Shown here in pieces: positions 16,061-25,700 of a stretch of DNA of 44,509 nucleotides. How positions within the stretch are numbered: position 1 is the stretch's first letter; the number at the start of each line of letters is the position of its first letter. Both the position numbers and the translations under genes were made by a program. Source of the stretch: Bacteroidales bacterium (GTDB lineage Bacteria; Bacteroidota; Bacteroidia; Bacteroidales; Bacteroidaceae); assembly GCA_030528715.1 (NCBI GenBank), contig JAUMYJ010000011.1, positions 1 to 44,509 on the forward strand. Reading direction: 5' to 3'. The notes beneath the pieces are model-generated. The model was not told the DNA's origin. It searched no databases and saw only the letters and a program-made list of their open reading frames with translations.

Positions 16061-16948
16061 TTAGTCTATAAAACGACGTGTGAGTGGCTCGAAGTGCTCA
16101 ATGCGTCGGTCGCGTAGGAAAGGCCACCAACGACGTACGTTCTCGCTACGTTGTAGGTCTACTGGTACGATAATCGCTGCTTCGTCGGTTGTGCTAGCTT
16201 GGGCTAAAAATTCGCCTTGTGGCCCTGCTACAAAGCTATTGCCCCAAAATTGTATGCCGTTAGTTTGCTGTGAGGGGTCTGGCTCGTGGCCTACGCGATT
16301 GACTGCTACGATGGGTAGTCCATTGGCTACGGCATGCCCACGCTGTACGGTAATCCAAGCTTCTCGCTGCCGCGTTTGTTCCTCGGGCGTGTCGCTACTC
16401 TCATAGCCTATGGCCGTAGGGTAGATGAGTATCTCAGCACCGCGCAAGGCCATGAGTCGTGCGCCCTCGGGATACCACTGATCCCAGCACACTTGTACGC
16501 CTAAGCGGCCGACACTTGTGTCAATAGGCTTAAAGCCGAGGTCGCCAGGCGTGAAATAGAATTTTTCGTAATAGGCAGGGTCGTCAGGTATGTGCATCTT
16601 GCGGTATTTTCCAGCGATAGTACCATCTTTTTCGAATACCACGGCAGTATTGTGGTAAAGACCAGCTGCACGACGCTCGAAAAGTGAGGTTACTAACACC
16701 ACACCCAAACGTGCTGCTAGCGCACCAAAGTAGTCTGTGCTAGGGCCTGGTATGGGCTCGGCTAGGTCGCAGAGTTCGGTGTTCTCAGTTTGACAAAAGT
16801 ATAGCGAATTGTGTAGTTCTTGTAGCACGATGAGCTGTGCACCTTGGGCTGCAAGCTGCTCGGCCTTAGCTGCTAGGCGCGCTTTGTTGTCGGCAAGATC
16901 GGCTGTATTGGACTGCTGTATGAGTCCGATGTTAAGTATACGTGTCAT
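16061..16948 (-). CDS. aguB: N-carbamoylputrescine amidase
   Basis: A 295-residue nitrilase-superfamily enzyme that hydrolyses N-carbamoylputrescine to putrescine, ammonia and CO2. The catalytic triad is present: Glu 44 in VLQELHNSLYF, Lys in KYRKMHIPDDPAYYEKFYF (about 118) and Cys in VQVCWDQWYPEGAR (about 155). The motif DPAYYEKFYFTPGD is typical of the AguB branch. Its ATG directly abuts the stop of aguA, so the two are translationally coupled and encode successive steps of the agmatine route to putrescine. Confidence 0.93.
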   Translation of the reverse strand: MTRILNIGLIQQSNTADLADNKARLAAKAEQLAAQGAQLIVLQELHNSLYFCQTENTELCDLAEPIPGPSTDYFGALAARLGVVLVTSLFERRAAGLYHNTAVVFEKDGTIAGKYRKMHIPDDPAYYEKFYFTPGDLGFKPIDTSVGRLGVQVCWDQWYPEGARLMALRGAEILIYPTAIGYESSDTPEEQTRQREAWITVQRGHAVANGLPIVAVNRVGHEPDPSQQTNGIQFWGNSFVAGPQGEFLAQASTTDEAAIIVPVDLQRSENVRRWWPFLRDRRIEHFEPLTRRFID

Positions 16949-18100
16949 TTAATCGTATTTGCGAGGAGTGAATACACCTTGTGGGAACTGCATAGTAGCG
17001 CAGTGTAGTGAGCCATGCTGGCGGATGAGCACTTGGCAGTCTATGCCTACGATATCGTACTGGGGAAATGCTGTGGCAAGTACTTTGGCTGCTTCCTCGT
17101 CAAGTACTGGCGTGCCATAGGTAGGGTAAAGCACAGCACTATTGATGATTAAGAAGTTGGCATATGTTGCTGGCAAACGCTCATTGTCGTAGTAGGCTGG
17201 TGCGGCCATGGGCAAGGGTAAAAGGCGGTACTGCTCGCCGTTGGCTGTACGAAAAGTGCGTAGCTGTTTTTCCATAGCATGTAAGGCTTCGTAGTGCTGG
17301 TCGGCCTTATCTGTGCATTGTACGTAGACGATGGTGTCGTTGGGACAAAGGCGTGCTAAGGTGTCTATATGCGAGTCTGTATCATCACCTGCGAGGTAGC
17401 CATGGTCAAGCCATAATACACGATCTATACCGAGCCATGTTTTGAGTTTTTGCTCAATTTCAAGTTGTGTAAATTGAGCATTACGATTTGGGTTGAGCAG
17501 GCACTCACTTGTGACAAGTAGGGTGCCACAGCCATCGCTTTCAATGGCTCCCCCTTCGAGCTCGAAGTCAAGGTGCGATATGTATTCTCCCTTAAAATAC
17601 CCTTTTGCAAAGAGTGAAGCATTGATAGCATTGTCTTGATCTGCTACAAACTTTCCGCCCCAGCCATTGAAGCGGTAGTCATGTAGCTCTGCACCATTGG
17701 GTGATAAGACTGTGATAAAACCATGGTCGCGAGCCCAAGTGTCATTGGTGGGGATCGTTTCGATAGTAATATTGGCTAGAACATGCTCGGGGAGTTGCTG
17801 TCTAAGCCAAATGTGTAGTGTGGTAGCATCTGTCGTTACGATAAGTAGTGGCTGTCGAAGAGCTATCTCGTAAGCTATACGCACATAGCAGCGGTAGGCT
17901 TCGTCAAGGTAATCTGCCCAATCGGTGTTGAGATGGGGCCAAGTGAGCTGCACGGCAGACTGTGAGTGCCACTCAGCAGGTAGCGTGCGGCGTGCGTGTG
18001 GCTGGTATTCGTTGGCGTGTGGTAATCTGCTATCAAATGATAGTGGCAGTGTCTTACCATCGGCTGTGTCTTGGGTTGGTTTGGTAAAGAGTAGCCCCAT
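16949..18100 (-). CDS. aguA: Agmatine deiminase (PAD family)
   Basis: A 383-residue pentein-fold enzyme that converts agmatine to N-carbamoylputrescine and ammonia. Recognisable blocks: WPHLNTDWADYLDEAYRCY, NDTWARDHGFITV, LEGGAIESDGCGTLLVTSECLLNPNRN, DDTDSHIDTLARL, and the catalytic Cys in RQHGSLHCATMQFPQ (about residue 367). No signal peptide, so it is cytosolic and more like AguA than the secreted peptidylarginine deiminase of P. gingivalis. It is first in an operon with aguB and the DUF2795 gene. A TATTTTTG element with a TTTG 20 bp upstream lies at 18183-18214 on this strand. Confidence 0.92.
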   Translation of the reverse strand: MGLLFTKPTQDTADGKTLPLSFDSRLPHANEYQPHARRTLPAEWHSQSAVQLTWPHLNTDWADYLDEAYRCYVRIAYEIALRQPLLIVTTDATTLHIWLRQQLPEHVLANITIETIPTNDTWARDHGFITVLSPNGAELHDYRFNGWGGKFVADQDNAINASLFAKGYFKGEYISHLDFELEGGAIESDGCGTLLVTSECLLNPNRNAQFTQLEIEQKLKTWLGIDRVLWLDHGYLAGDDTDSHIDTLARLCPNDTIVYVQCTDKADQHYEALHAMEKQLRTFRTANGEQYRLLPLPMAAPAYYDNERLPATYANFLIINSAVLYPTYGTPVLDEEAAKVLATAFPQYDIVGIDCQVLIRQHGSLHCATMQFPQGVFTPRKYD

Positions 18101-18182
18101 AAGTGTTTTAATGTCTAATTACAGTGCTATTGAGTAGTGTATACTATCCTAGAGTACGCTATTCGTGCCATAACCTGGTATG

Positions 18183-18214
18183 CAAAAATACACATTTCTG
18201 CAATACCAAACAAA
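18183..18214 (-). promoter_or_regulatory. Putative promoter of the agmatine operon
   Basis: On the minus strand TTTG (18211-18214), 20 bp, TATTTTTG (18183-18190). It lies back to back with the initiator tRNA promoter, in an A/T-rich stretch, so moderate trust. Confidence 0.5.
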
Positions 18215-18229
18215 AAAAGCCACAAACAT

Positions 18230-18260
18230 TTGGCCAATTCAAAAATAATTCGTAACTTTG
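18230..18260 (+). promoter_or_regulatory. Promoter of the initiator tRNA
   Basis: TTG at 18230-18232 (TTTG from 18229), 20 bp, TAACTTTG at 18253-18260. Confidence 0.8.
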
Positions 18261-18298
18261 CAATCGCAAACGAGCGATAAAGCTTATATTGCTAATAT

Positions 18299-18374
18299 CG
18301 CGGAGTGGAGCAGTTGGCAGCTCGCCAGGCTCATAACCTGGAGGTCATCCGTTCGAGTCGGGTCTCCGCAACCA
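18299..18374 (+). tRNA. Initiator tRNA-fMet (CAT anticodon)
   Basis: A full cloverleaf with encoded CCA (18372-18374). The first base C18299 faces A18370, the C1xA72 mismatch of bacterial initiator tRNAs, and the D-stem has the A11-U24 pair of initiators. Anticodon loop CTCATAA, anticodon stem CCAGG/CCTGG, T-arm ATCCG-TTCGAGT-CGGGT. The bottom of the anticodon stem reads A29-U41, G30-C40, G31-C39 instead of the usual three G-C pairs. It has its own promoter and an intrinsic terminator, so it is a single-gene transcript. Confidence 0.95.
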
Positions 18375-18379
18375 TTTGT

Positions 18380-18420
18380 AGTTTCTCTTGAAAGTTTAGG
18401 CTTTTAAGAGAAACTCTTTT
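18380..18420 (+). terminator. Intrinsic terminator of the initiator tRNA
   Basis: AGTTTCTCTT (18380-18389) pairs with AAGAGAAACT (18406-18415) and is followed by CTTTTTATTT. Confidence 0.85.
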
Positions 18421-18490
18421 TATTTACATCTACTACCTTTTTGTGTGTTTCTTTCGTTATTATTCTACAAAGATTAGTAGTGGTAGTGTT

Positions 18491-18519
18491 TTGATTTTGA
18501 GAAAAAAGAATTAACTTTG
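18491..18519 (+). promoter_or_regulatory. Promoter of the 941-residue secreted protein
   Basis: TTG at 18491-18493, 18 bp, TAACTTTG at 18512-18519; the ATG follows 27 bp later. Confidence 0.6.
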
Positions 18520-18546
18520 CGGTTAATGATATAATATTGCTTTTGT

Positions 18547-21372
18547 ATGATACAGACACTTTGTTTACGTAGCCTTAGGCATGTGGGTTGTATGCTAGCC
18601 CTTTTGTTTTGCCTAGTACACATGCAGGCTTGGGCACAGGCCATCACGCCGTCGTCTACGACAGCAGGTATTGTTACCCAATCTGCTACATGGCCCGAAG
18701 GTATGGTGTGGCAAACTCTTGCCATTGATGACAATGGTACATTACGCTATTGGTATTATGAGGGTAATAATAAGCCAATAGGACTTTTGCCTAGCAGAGG
18801 AACTTCTGATGCAGCCCTCTGGGCATTTGTGCCAGTAAGAGCAGGTTCACAACAATATCGTATTTATAATCGTGCCGCAGGTACACAGACTGCTTTTGTT
18901 GCTCCGAGCATTTCTAATGTCTCGTCTGTATCAGTAGTTTCAGGAGGCGAGAAACCTAAGATAATAACTCTTGATGAATTTCGTCGCTCTGTACCACTTC
19001 CTCGCATATTGTGGAATATCGTGACACATGGTGGGAATTATGTTGAAAGTGCCCAGATAGGAGATAATAGTCACTCGTTACGTTTAGCTAGTGTTTATCG
19101 TAGCGAGACAAACCAATATCAGCTACATTATTATATCGCAGGGACTGACACGCAACATAGCAATATTATTGCTAATATAGATCTTAATGATGGGCATGCC
19201 TATTATGACAGCATTATGAAGGTTCTTGTGCCTTACCTTTCTGCTATTAAAAACGCTGTTGAACAGCCTACGGATACGCTTCGTACGCAATGGCCACCAA
19301 CAGCTATCACACAACTCACTGCATTATATCGAGCACACCAAGTGCAAATTGGCGATATTAGAGCTGCTGAGGCTTTGCTAGATTTCTATCTCGAAACACA
19401 TGCGATGAGTAAGGCGATATTTACTGAACTTAAGCCTTTATTGCCTAGATTTCAACATGCGATTGACAATAACAATGTTGATGGTAAGGTCGGTATAGTT
19501 GGTTCATGGTCGCCCGATGTGCTTCCAGAGCTTACCGCTCTTTATAACGGCTATACCAATACGCCAAATTTTGATGAAGCTAAGAAGCTCTTAGACTTCT
19601 ATGCCCAAGCTATTACAAATGGTCATTATGTTGCATTGGTATCACACAAGGTTTACCGCTTTGTTAATGTTTATGACCAATTTGGTAGTTATTCTCTTGC
19701 TCTCAACCCAGAAAACCATATGCTCCGTATAGCCCCTACGGATAGCAACGACCCTTTGCAGCACTTTGTACTTATCAAGAAAAGCGATGGTTACTATATA
19801 GGCTCACCTTATACAGGTCAATTCTTGGCTATACCATCTCGTGGGGGCGAGGTTCTCTTAAAAATGCGTAGTCTTAATCAGTTCTTAATCTATGACGATC
19901 GTTCATGGGACGAATACGCGAACATCGGCACCCTTTTACCAGATAGTACAGATATGCGTATCCATCAAATCAAGATACGCAATAACTTCTTTAATGATAA
20001 GATTAACTACTTAAGGGTGAGTCTAGACAAGAACCTGGGTGGCCATCCCATCGCTTTTGGTACTCAATTTTATGGGGGCTCTTACGAGACGACTTATCCT
20101 GATTATCGTACGGCTGGTTGGCATATTTATCCTGTAGGTGACTTGCCACTATCTCATGAGGCTTTTTCCGATCTTGTGCGTGCTGCCAATGTCGTAGCCA
20201 CAGCGGGGCAGATTTATGCACCTACCATTGCAGCTGCTAAACCACTTATTGATGCCTATCAAGCTGCTATTGCTACTATCCCTCCTACGCCAGCTAGCTT
20301 GGCTGCATTGCATATTGAGGCTAGCCCTAGTAAGATTGCAGCAATGCCGTGGCGAAAACCGCGTGCCAATATAGCCTTTCACCTCATGCATCACTATCGA
20401 GAGAAATCATTTGGAGCGCCTGAAATCCTTCAAATTAATGGTAATACTAATGTAGAAGACTTAGAGGCATTTACTAAACTACTCGAATTTACACCCTATA
20501 ATAGCTTTGTGTTTGAACTCTCGGCTGATGGTGAGAGTACCTACATTTGGCAACCAGGTTATGATGCTTATGCATGTGTCAAGCCCGATGGTACATTCAC
20601 CTTTACCCAAAATAAGGCTGAGCGTACACCTTTCACCATGAGACCTTATTACGGAGACTCTACGCGTGTAGCTTATACCATTCAAGCACCTAATAACCAA
20701 TATGTGACACTGCGCTATAATGGAGCTGCACGGCCTTTTTGGAATTATAAATTAACTCCTACTATTGAAACTGCGTTTGATAGCACCTCGGTATGGGGCT
20801 ATGACACGTCTACTATCAGTGTGGCGCATATTGATGCCCTCGGTTATACCACTTTTTCTTCGGCTGATACCGTAGCAGTCCCCTCAGCACTTACACCAAT
20901 GAAAATTACACGCTACAATGATGCAAATAAAACGCTCACAGCTGTTGAGGTAAGTAACCCAACGATACCTGCTAATACTGGTGTACTGTTGCGTGGAACT
21001 CCTGGCTTGTATTTGTTAGAAAAGTCAGAAAATCCTAGTCCAACTGCTGACTATGCAGACAATCTTTTGCGTCCTGTCGTAAAGCCTACACATCTATCGC
21101 ATGTTTATGCGCTTTCTGGTGTTCATACTGCTACTTTTGCACGCACAGCAGCCAATGTATTGTTTCCAGCTAGACGTGCCTACCTCCCTAGTAGTGTCGT
21201 TGGTACGAACGCTTCCGCTATTAAGTTTATTACCGATGTGGCTACTACTATAGAAGGGGCTACTACGAGCGAGCATCAAGCTAAGGGTGTTTACTACGAC
21301 CTTCAAGGTCGCCGCGTATTGAAGCCTTCTAAGGGTGTCTACATTTTGAATGGAAAGACCATTGTATTATAA
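18547..21372 (+). CDS. Large secreted multi-domain protein, adhesin-like, unknown function
   Basis: A 941-residue protein with a signal peptide ending MQAWAQA (about residue 32). Beta-rich blocks (about 45-130 and 365-560, the latter with YYIGSPYTGQFLAIPSRGG, beta-trefoil-like) alternate with at least three helical FIVAR-like segments (about 225-290, 320-355 and 540-585), two of which share an LLDFYxxxHAM/LLDFYAQAI motif. The last 200 residues carry a common Bacteroidota secreted-protein module (ALGYTTFSSADTVAVPSA, IPANTGVLLRG, RRAYLPSS) and end in GVYYDLQGRRVLKPSKGVYI plus LNGKTIVL, the usual C-terminal motif of such proteins in Prevotella/Porphyromonas. Likely surface or released; ligand unknown. 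It is more A/T-rich than its neighbours. Confidence 0.75.
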   Translation: MIQTLCLRSLRHVGCMLALLFCLVHMQAWAQAITPSSTTAGIVTQSATWPEGMVWQTLAIDDNGTLRYWYYEGNNKPIGLLPSRGTSDAALWAFVPVRAGSQQYRIYNRAAGTQTAFVAPSISNVSSVSVVSGGEKPKIITLDEFRRSVPLPRILWNIVTHGGNYVESAQIGDNSHSLRLASVYRSETNQYQLHYYIAGTDTQHSNIIANIDLNDGHAYYDSIMKVLVPYLSAIKNAVEQPTDTLRTQWPPTAITQLTALYRAHQVQIGDIRAAEALLDFYLETHAMSKAIFTELKPLLPRFQHAIDNNNVDGKVGIVGSWSPDVLPELTALYNGYTNTPNFDEAKKLLDFYAQAITNGHYVALVSHKVYRFVNVYDQFGSYSLALNPENHMLRIAPTDSNDPLQHFVLIKKSDGYYIGSPYTGQFLAIPSRGGEVLLKMRSLNQFLIYDDRSWDEYANIGTLLPDSTDMRIHQIKIRNNFFNDKINYLRVSLDKNLGGHPIAFGTQFYGGSYETTYPDYRTAGWHIYPVGDLPLSHEAFSDLVRAANVVATAGQIYAPTIAAAKPLIDAYQAAIATIPPTPASLAALHIEASPSKIAAMPWRKPRANIAFHLMHHYREKSFGAPEILQINGNTNVEDLEAFTKLLEFTPYNSFVFELSADGESTYIWQPGYDAYACVKPDGTFTFTQNKAERTPFTMRPYYGDSTRVAYTIQAPNNQYVTLRYNGAARPFWNYKLTPTIETAFDSTSVWGYDTSTISVAHIDALGYTTFSSADTVAVPSALTPMKITRYNDANKTLTAVEVSNPTIPANTGVLLRGTPGLYLLEKSENPSPTADYADNLLRPVVKPTHLSHVYALSGVHTATFARTAANVLFPARRAYLPSSVVGTNASAIKFITDVATTIEGATTSEHQAKGVYYDLQGRRVLKPSKGVYILNGKTIVL

Positions 21373-21388
21373 TACAAATACAACAGTT

Positions 21389-21586
21389 ATGAACCTACGC
21401 ACAACAAAACGCTATCAGTGTCCTACGGCCACTCCACTACATTATGCTGCTATTATGGAAGGTTTTGGCGTGAAACCTAGTACAGAAATTGGCGAAGATG
21501 ATATCCGTAGTCGCCAGCTAGACGACTACGACAAAAGAGAGCTTTGGGAACAAAGCAATGCAGAGCCCTCTTCTTACGAATTGTAA
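21389..21586 (+). CDS. Small hypothetical protein
   Basis: From the ATG at 21389 a 65-residue acidic soluble protein (MNLRTTKRYQCPTATPLHYA, then MEGFGVKPSTEIGEDDIRSR). No signal peptide or membrane helix. It begins 16 bp after the 941-residue gene and ends just before a bidirectional terminator, so the two are probably co-transcribed. Family not recognised; the composition and tight spacing favour a real gene. Confidence 0.55.
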   Translation: MNLRTTKRYQCPTATPLHYAAIMEGFGVKPSTEIGEDDIRSRQLDDYDKRELWEQSNAEPSSYEL

Positions 21587-21601
21587 ATACCATATATAGC
21601 C

Positions 21602-21646
21602 AACTTAGCCTCCTACTTCGTATATGCGAGAGTAGGAGGCTAAGTT
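21602..21646. terminator. Bidirectional hairpin terminator
   Basis: Perfect 15 bp arms AACTTAGCCTCCTAC/GTAGGAGGCTAAGTT (21602-21616 with 21632-21646) lie between convergent genes and can end both transcripts. Confidence 0.8.
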
Positions 21647-21675
21647 AGCTTATGTGTGAGATGATATGGTGTGTT

Positions 21676-22287
21676 TTAGTCAAATACCTTAAAGGTATAG
21701 CCTTGAGATTGTAGCCACGCAATGGCACGCGGTAGAGCATATAATAGTTTATCGTAGCTTTTGAGTGAGTCGTGAAAGGTAATAATGCTACCTGGCCGTG
21801 TGTAGCGGCGAATATTTAGAAGTACGTCACGGCCATTGAGCTGTGTAGAGTAGTCGCGCGTCACAACGTCCCACATCACGATGCGATAGCGCTTGCACAT
21901 GGCGTAATATTGACTCCATCGCATCCAACCATGAGGTGGGCGGAATAGGTCTGTTTGTAGTAGCTCGTTAGCTCGTTCCGCATTAGCTACGTAGCTTTTG
22001 ATGCTATGGCGTAACCCTCCGATGTGGTTGTAAGTATGGTTGCCTATGCGGTGGCCTTCGGCTACGACTTGTGCATAGATCTCGGGATATTTGCGCACAT
22101 TATCTCCTACCATAAAAAATGTTGCCTTGACGCTATATGTTCGCAATACATCTAGCACCCAAGGTGTTATCTCGGGGATAGGGCCATCGTCAAACGTGAG
22201 GTACACAGCTCGTTCACGCTCGTCCATTCGCCAAAGTGCGCGTGGATAGAGCCATCGTAAAAACTTAGATGGTTGCTCAATAAACAT
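21676..22287 (-). CDS. Polysaccharide deacetylase (NodB/CE4 family)
   Basis: A 203-residue carbohydrate esterase-type protein. It shows the CE4 motifs: MT1 YLTFDDGPIPEITPWVLD, MT2 HRIGNHTYNHIGG (H-x3-H metal ligands), MT3 FRPPHGWMRW, then MWDVVTRDYS and ITFHDSLKS. Such enzymes deacetylate N-acetylglucosamine in peptidoglycan or exopolysaccharide; exact substrate unknown. The start is taken at the ATG at 22287 (MFIEQPSKF) because a TACCTTTG promoter element (22312-22319) overlaps the longer TTG start at 22314. No signal peptide, so it may act in the cytoplasm or be anchored otherwise. Confidence 0.88.
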   Translation of the reverse strand: MFIEQPSKFLRWLYPRALWRMDERERAVYLTFDDGPIPEITPWVLDVLRTYSVKATFFMVGDNVRKYPEIYAQVVAEGHRIGNHTYNHIGGLRHSIKSYVANAERANELLQTDLFRPPHGWMRWSQYYAMCKRYRIVMWDVVTRDYSTQLNGRDVLLNIRRYTRPGSIITFHDSLKSYDKLLYALPRAIAWLQSQGYTFKVFD

Positions 22288-22311
22288 AAGAAAGTAGCTT
22301 ATTCTCTTTTG

Positions 22312-22319
22312 CAAAGGTA
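22312..22319 (-). promoter_or_regulatory. Putative -7 element for the deacetylase gene
   Basis: TACCTTTG on the minus strand, 24 bp ahead of the chosen ATG. No clear -33. Confidence 0.45.
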
Positions 22320-22682
22320 AGCATTTTCTAGCATATTGTAGCTGTCCTAAGACAGCAAATGCCGTGGCTCATACTTCGTAACTCTACGCGCTACCTCTTG
22401 CTTGACTCTGAAAGGCTAAACACTAGTCCTCGGTTTCCGCTGTGTGGTAGTTGTCTTTTCGATAAAATTTATCTACTTCTGTATAGCTTATTTACTGCAT
22501 AGGTGTTTGTTATACTAAGTTGTAAAGCTACGATATTGCTCCTCTATGTGTGTGTGAGGAGGGGAGCTGTGATCATATTTTGTTGAGGTTATAAATAGGC
22601 TATTACTAATCTTGTAAGTCAGTCAACTCTATTTATAGCTATATCTCTTAGCTAAGACTTCGCAAGGTAGTGATAGCTTTAT
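22320..22682. other. Intergenic region, no gene seen
   Basis: About 360 bp with no credible frame of useful length and no recognised repeat or RNA. It precedes the terminator hairpin of the DUF2723 gene. Confidence 0.6.
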
Positions 22683-22731
22683 TATACGCCTACGCCGTAC
22701 TACCATCATGGTGGCACGGCGTAGGCGTATA
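22683..22731 (-). terminator. Long hairpin terminator of the DUF2723 gene
   Basis: Perfect 16 bp arms TATACGCCTACGCCGT/ACGGCGTAGGCGTATA (22683-22698 with 22716-22731) with a small CCAT/ATGG inner stem. Symmetric, so it may also work on the plus strand. Confidence 0.8.
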
Positions 22732-22754
22732 TAGTAGCATTTAGGCTTTATACC

Positions 22755-25700
22755 TTAAAAGTTTTGATTGGTGTGCTGTAAGATACTATTAAATGTTTGA
22801 CTATAATTTAGGAGTATATTTTCAGCTCGTTTGGCCACTTCGGGTGTGTGTGCCTGTGCGCCACGCATGATATGGTCGAGCATGGCTAGCTGCTGCATGA
22901 TACTTGTGCTAAAATTATTTGCACGTGCCTGCCCTAAGCTAGCATAGAAAGCTAGTAACTGCTCACTCTCGCGAATGAGTTCATTATAAATAGCTTCGGC
23001 TTTGGCCTTTTGCCCTAGTGTAGCCCAAGCTTTTGCCATATCATATGAGCCCGACATAAACGTGTGCGGCAGGTTATGTACAGGCAATACTATTTCAGAC
23101 TTTTCTAGCACTTCGGTAGCCCGCTTTGTATCTCCTTCTTCTAGGAGTGCATTAGCTAGCGTGGTCATAGCACTACGGTGTGTCCAGCACATACGCATAG
23201 CCGTCTCATCAAGATACACGGTGCCTTTATCTAGTCCACCATAGCGGAAGCGGTTCATCACATTCTCATACATACGCTTGGTGTCTACACGGCCGTTAGC
23301 GTTGGCAAATGGTGTGATGCGGTAGGCTATACCTTCGCGTACGAAATACTTTTCTAGGCCAAAGAGTACATTCCCACCTACTGTTACAGCGGTATAGAGG
23401 GGCCGCTCCCAATTTGTATTTGCTAGCATTTCGAGCATCATTACTTGTGCTAGTGTAAGGTGCTGGCGACCTGCGAGCGAGATGACCATTTGTTCTGGTA
23501 TCACACTATCTACCAATAGCATACCCGAGCGTCGTACCGCTTCGGCATCTACTTGGAGCGTAAGCGTGTCCGTAGGTATTACGTTGAGTTGTCCATCGCG
23601 TAGCATACTGAGTATGTACTTCACATCAAATGGATGTGGCTGCCCTTGTGCTTGTGCAAGTTGCACGAGCTGTGCTTTGCCATCAGGTCGAATGGGGAAT
23701 GATTGGCGCTTCAAGTCGTTGTATTGTAAGCGTTGCCAAGAGATAGGCATTGCAGGAGATGTGTAGGCTGGTCGCTTCATTTGGTCAATATACCAGTCTG
23801 TTTGCAAATACGAGAGGTTGCACACGCGTGCATCTGTGCGCTTGCCTTCTACCTCTTGACCATACCATAGTGGGAAGGTATCGTTGTCTCCATTACAGAA
23901 GATGAGCGGATTGCCCTCTTGTGCCATAGATTCTAGATAGTTGCTGCCAAAGTCTGAGGCTACGAAGCGGCCTGAGCGGTCATGATCGTCCCATGTTTGG
24001 CTCACCATCTGTATCGGCACAACAAGCCCTAGTACTACGGCTACAATGGCTGCGGGGGCTTCACGTAGTTTCCAGCGTTTCAGTAGGCTTGCTAAGGCTG
24101 GTACACCAAGACCTATCCATATTGCAAAGGCGTAGAACGAGCCGGCATAGGAGTAGTCGCGTTCACGAGGTTGTTGCGGTGTTTGGTTGATGTAAAGTAC
24201 AATGGCTAAGCCCGTCATGAAAAATAAGAAGAATACAACCCAAAACTGCTGGATACCTGTCTTATTACGAAACGCTTGCCAAAAGAACCCCAGTAAGCCT
24301 AAGAGTAGTGGCAGGGCGTAAAATACATTGTGTCCCTTATTAGCTTTGAGCGAGTCGGGCAGCAGGCTTTGGTCGCCCAAGCGCATGTTATCAAAGGCTT
24401 TGATGCCTGTTAGCCAGTTACCATGCTCTAGCTCACCCATAGATTGGATATCATTTTGGCGGCCAGCAAAGTTCCACATGAAGTAGCGCCAGTACATGAA
24501 GTTGATTTGATAGGAGAGGAAGAACTTTAAGTTTTCTCCCTGCGTAGGTATTTTTACAGCCTGCCCCATCTTACTATATTTCATAGTGCCTTTTACGCCT
24601 CCCATCCATGCTTCGTAGGCCGAGGCATGGTCTCGGCTATACATGCGTGGGAAGAGCATTGTTTGTTCCCAAACGATATCACCATTGTCACCCACTTTCA
24701 CGTATTGGTCAGGTTCATTGGCATCGGCCTTGTCTTTGCGGCTATAGATAGGTGTGCCTTCTGTACGCTTGGCTGCCATCATGCCATTGCCAGCATCTAC
24801 ATATTCGGGCATAGAGTTGTAGGCCTGCCCAGAGAAGAGTGGGCGCGTGCCATATTGCTCGCGGCCAAGGTATGGCCCTAACGTAAACACATCTTCTGGA
24901 GAGTTTTGATCCATAGGTGTGTTAGCTCCCGAACGTATCACAATCACTGCATACGAGGCATAGCCCACCATAATGGTAAAGAGGGCTACAACAGCTGTGT
25001 TAATGGTGGGGAAACTCACAAGGTATGTACCCTTGCGGCTATCTGTCTGATAGTGTAGCAGGAGGTAAAGTCCGCCTAATAATGCCCCACCAAGAACTAT
25101 GCCCAGCCAGCCAGCCATAACAAAGGGAATACCCAGTAGTGCAGTAGCCACAAGTGTAGTCCATACCACACGACTGCGACGTAGCCCCACGTAGCTTTCA
25201 TAAATGGCCCATACCACGATGGCCGTGGTAAGGAAAATATAACTTACGAAGCCTGTATTGAAGCCTAAGCCCAACTCGTTTACAAACAGCAACTCAAACC
25301 ACCCACCAACTTTTACGATGCCTGGTACAATGCCATAGAGCACTGCTATTATGAGGCCGAAACTTACGGCCAAAGCTATGAGTGATTGTCTCACACCAGC
25401 GTTGGGGTAGCGACGGTAGCAATATACAAGTACGAGGGCTGGCACACATAAGAGGTTGAGCAGGTGTACACCGATAGACACACCTACACAATAAGCTATG
25501 AGTATAATCCAGCGGTCGGCCTGTGGCTCATCAGCCTGTTCCTCCCACTTCAATATCATCCAAAATACAGCGGCTGTAAACAGCGATGAGAAGGCATACA
25601 CTTCGCCCTCCACAGCACTAAACCAAAAGGTGTCACTCCATGTATATGCCAAGGCACCTACCAAACCTGCCCCTTGCACTACAATGGCTTGTGCTGTGGT

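Noticed and set aside
16949-18100. A secreted peptidylarginine deiminase like that of P. gingivalis
   Set aside because: No signal peptide or sorting domain, and it is coupled to N-carbamoylputrescine amidase, which fits agmatine deiminase.
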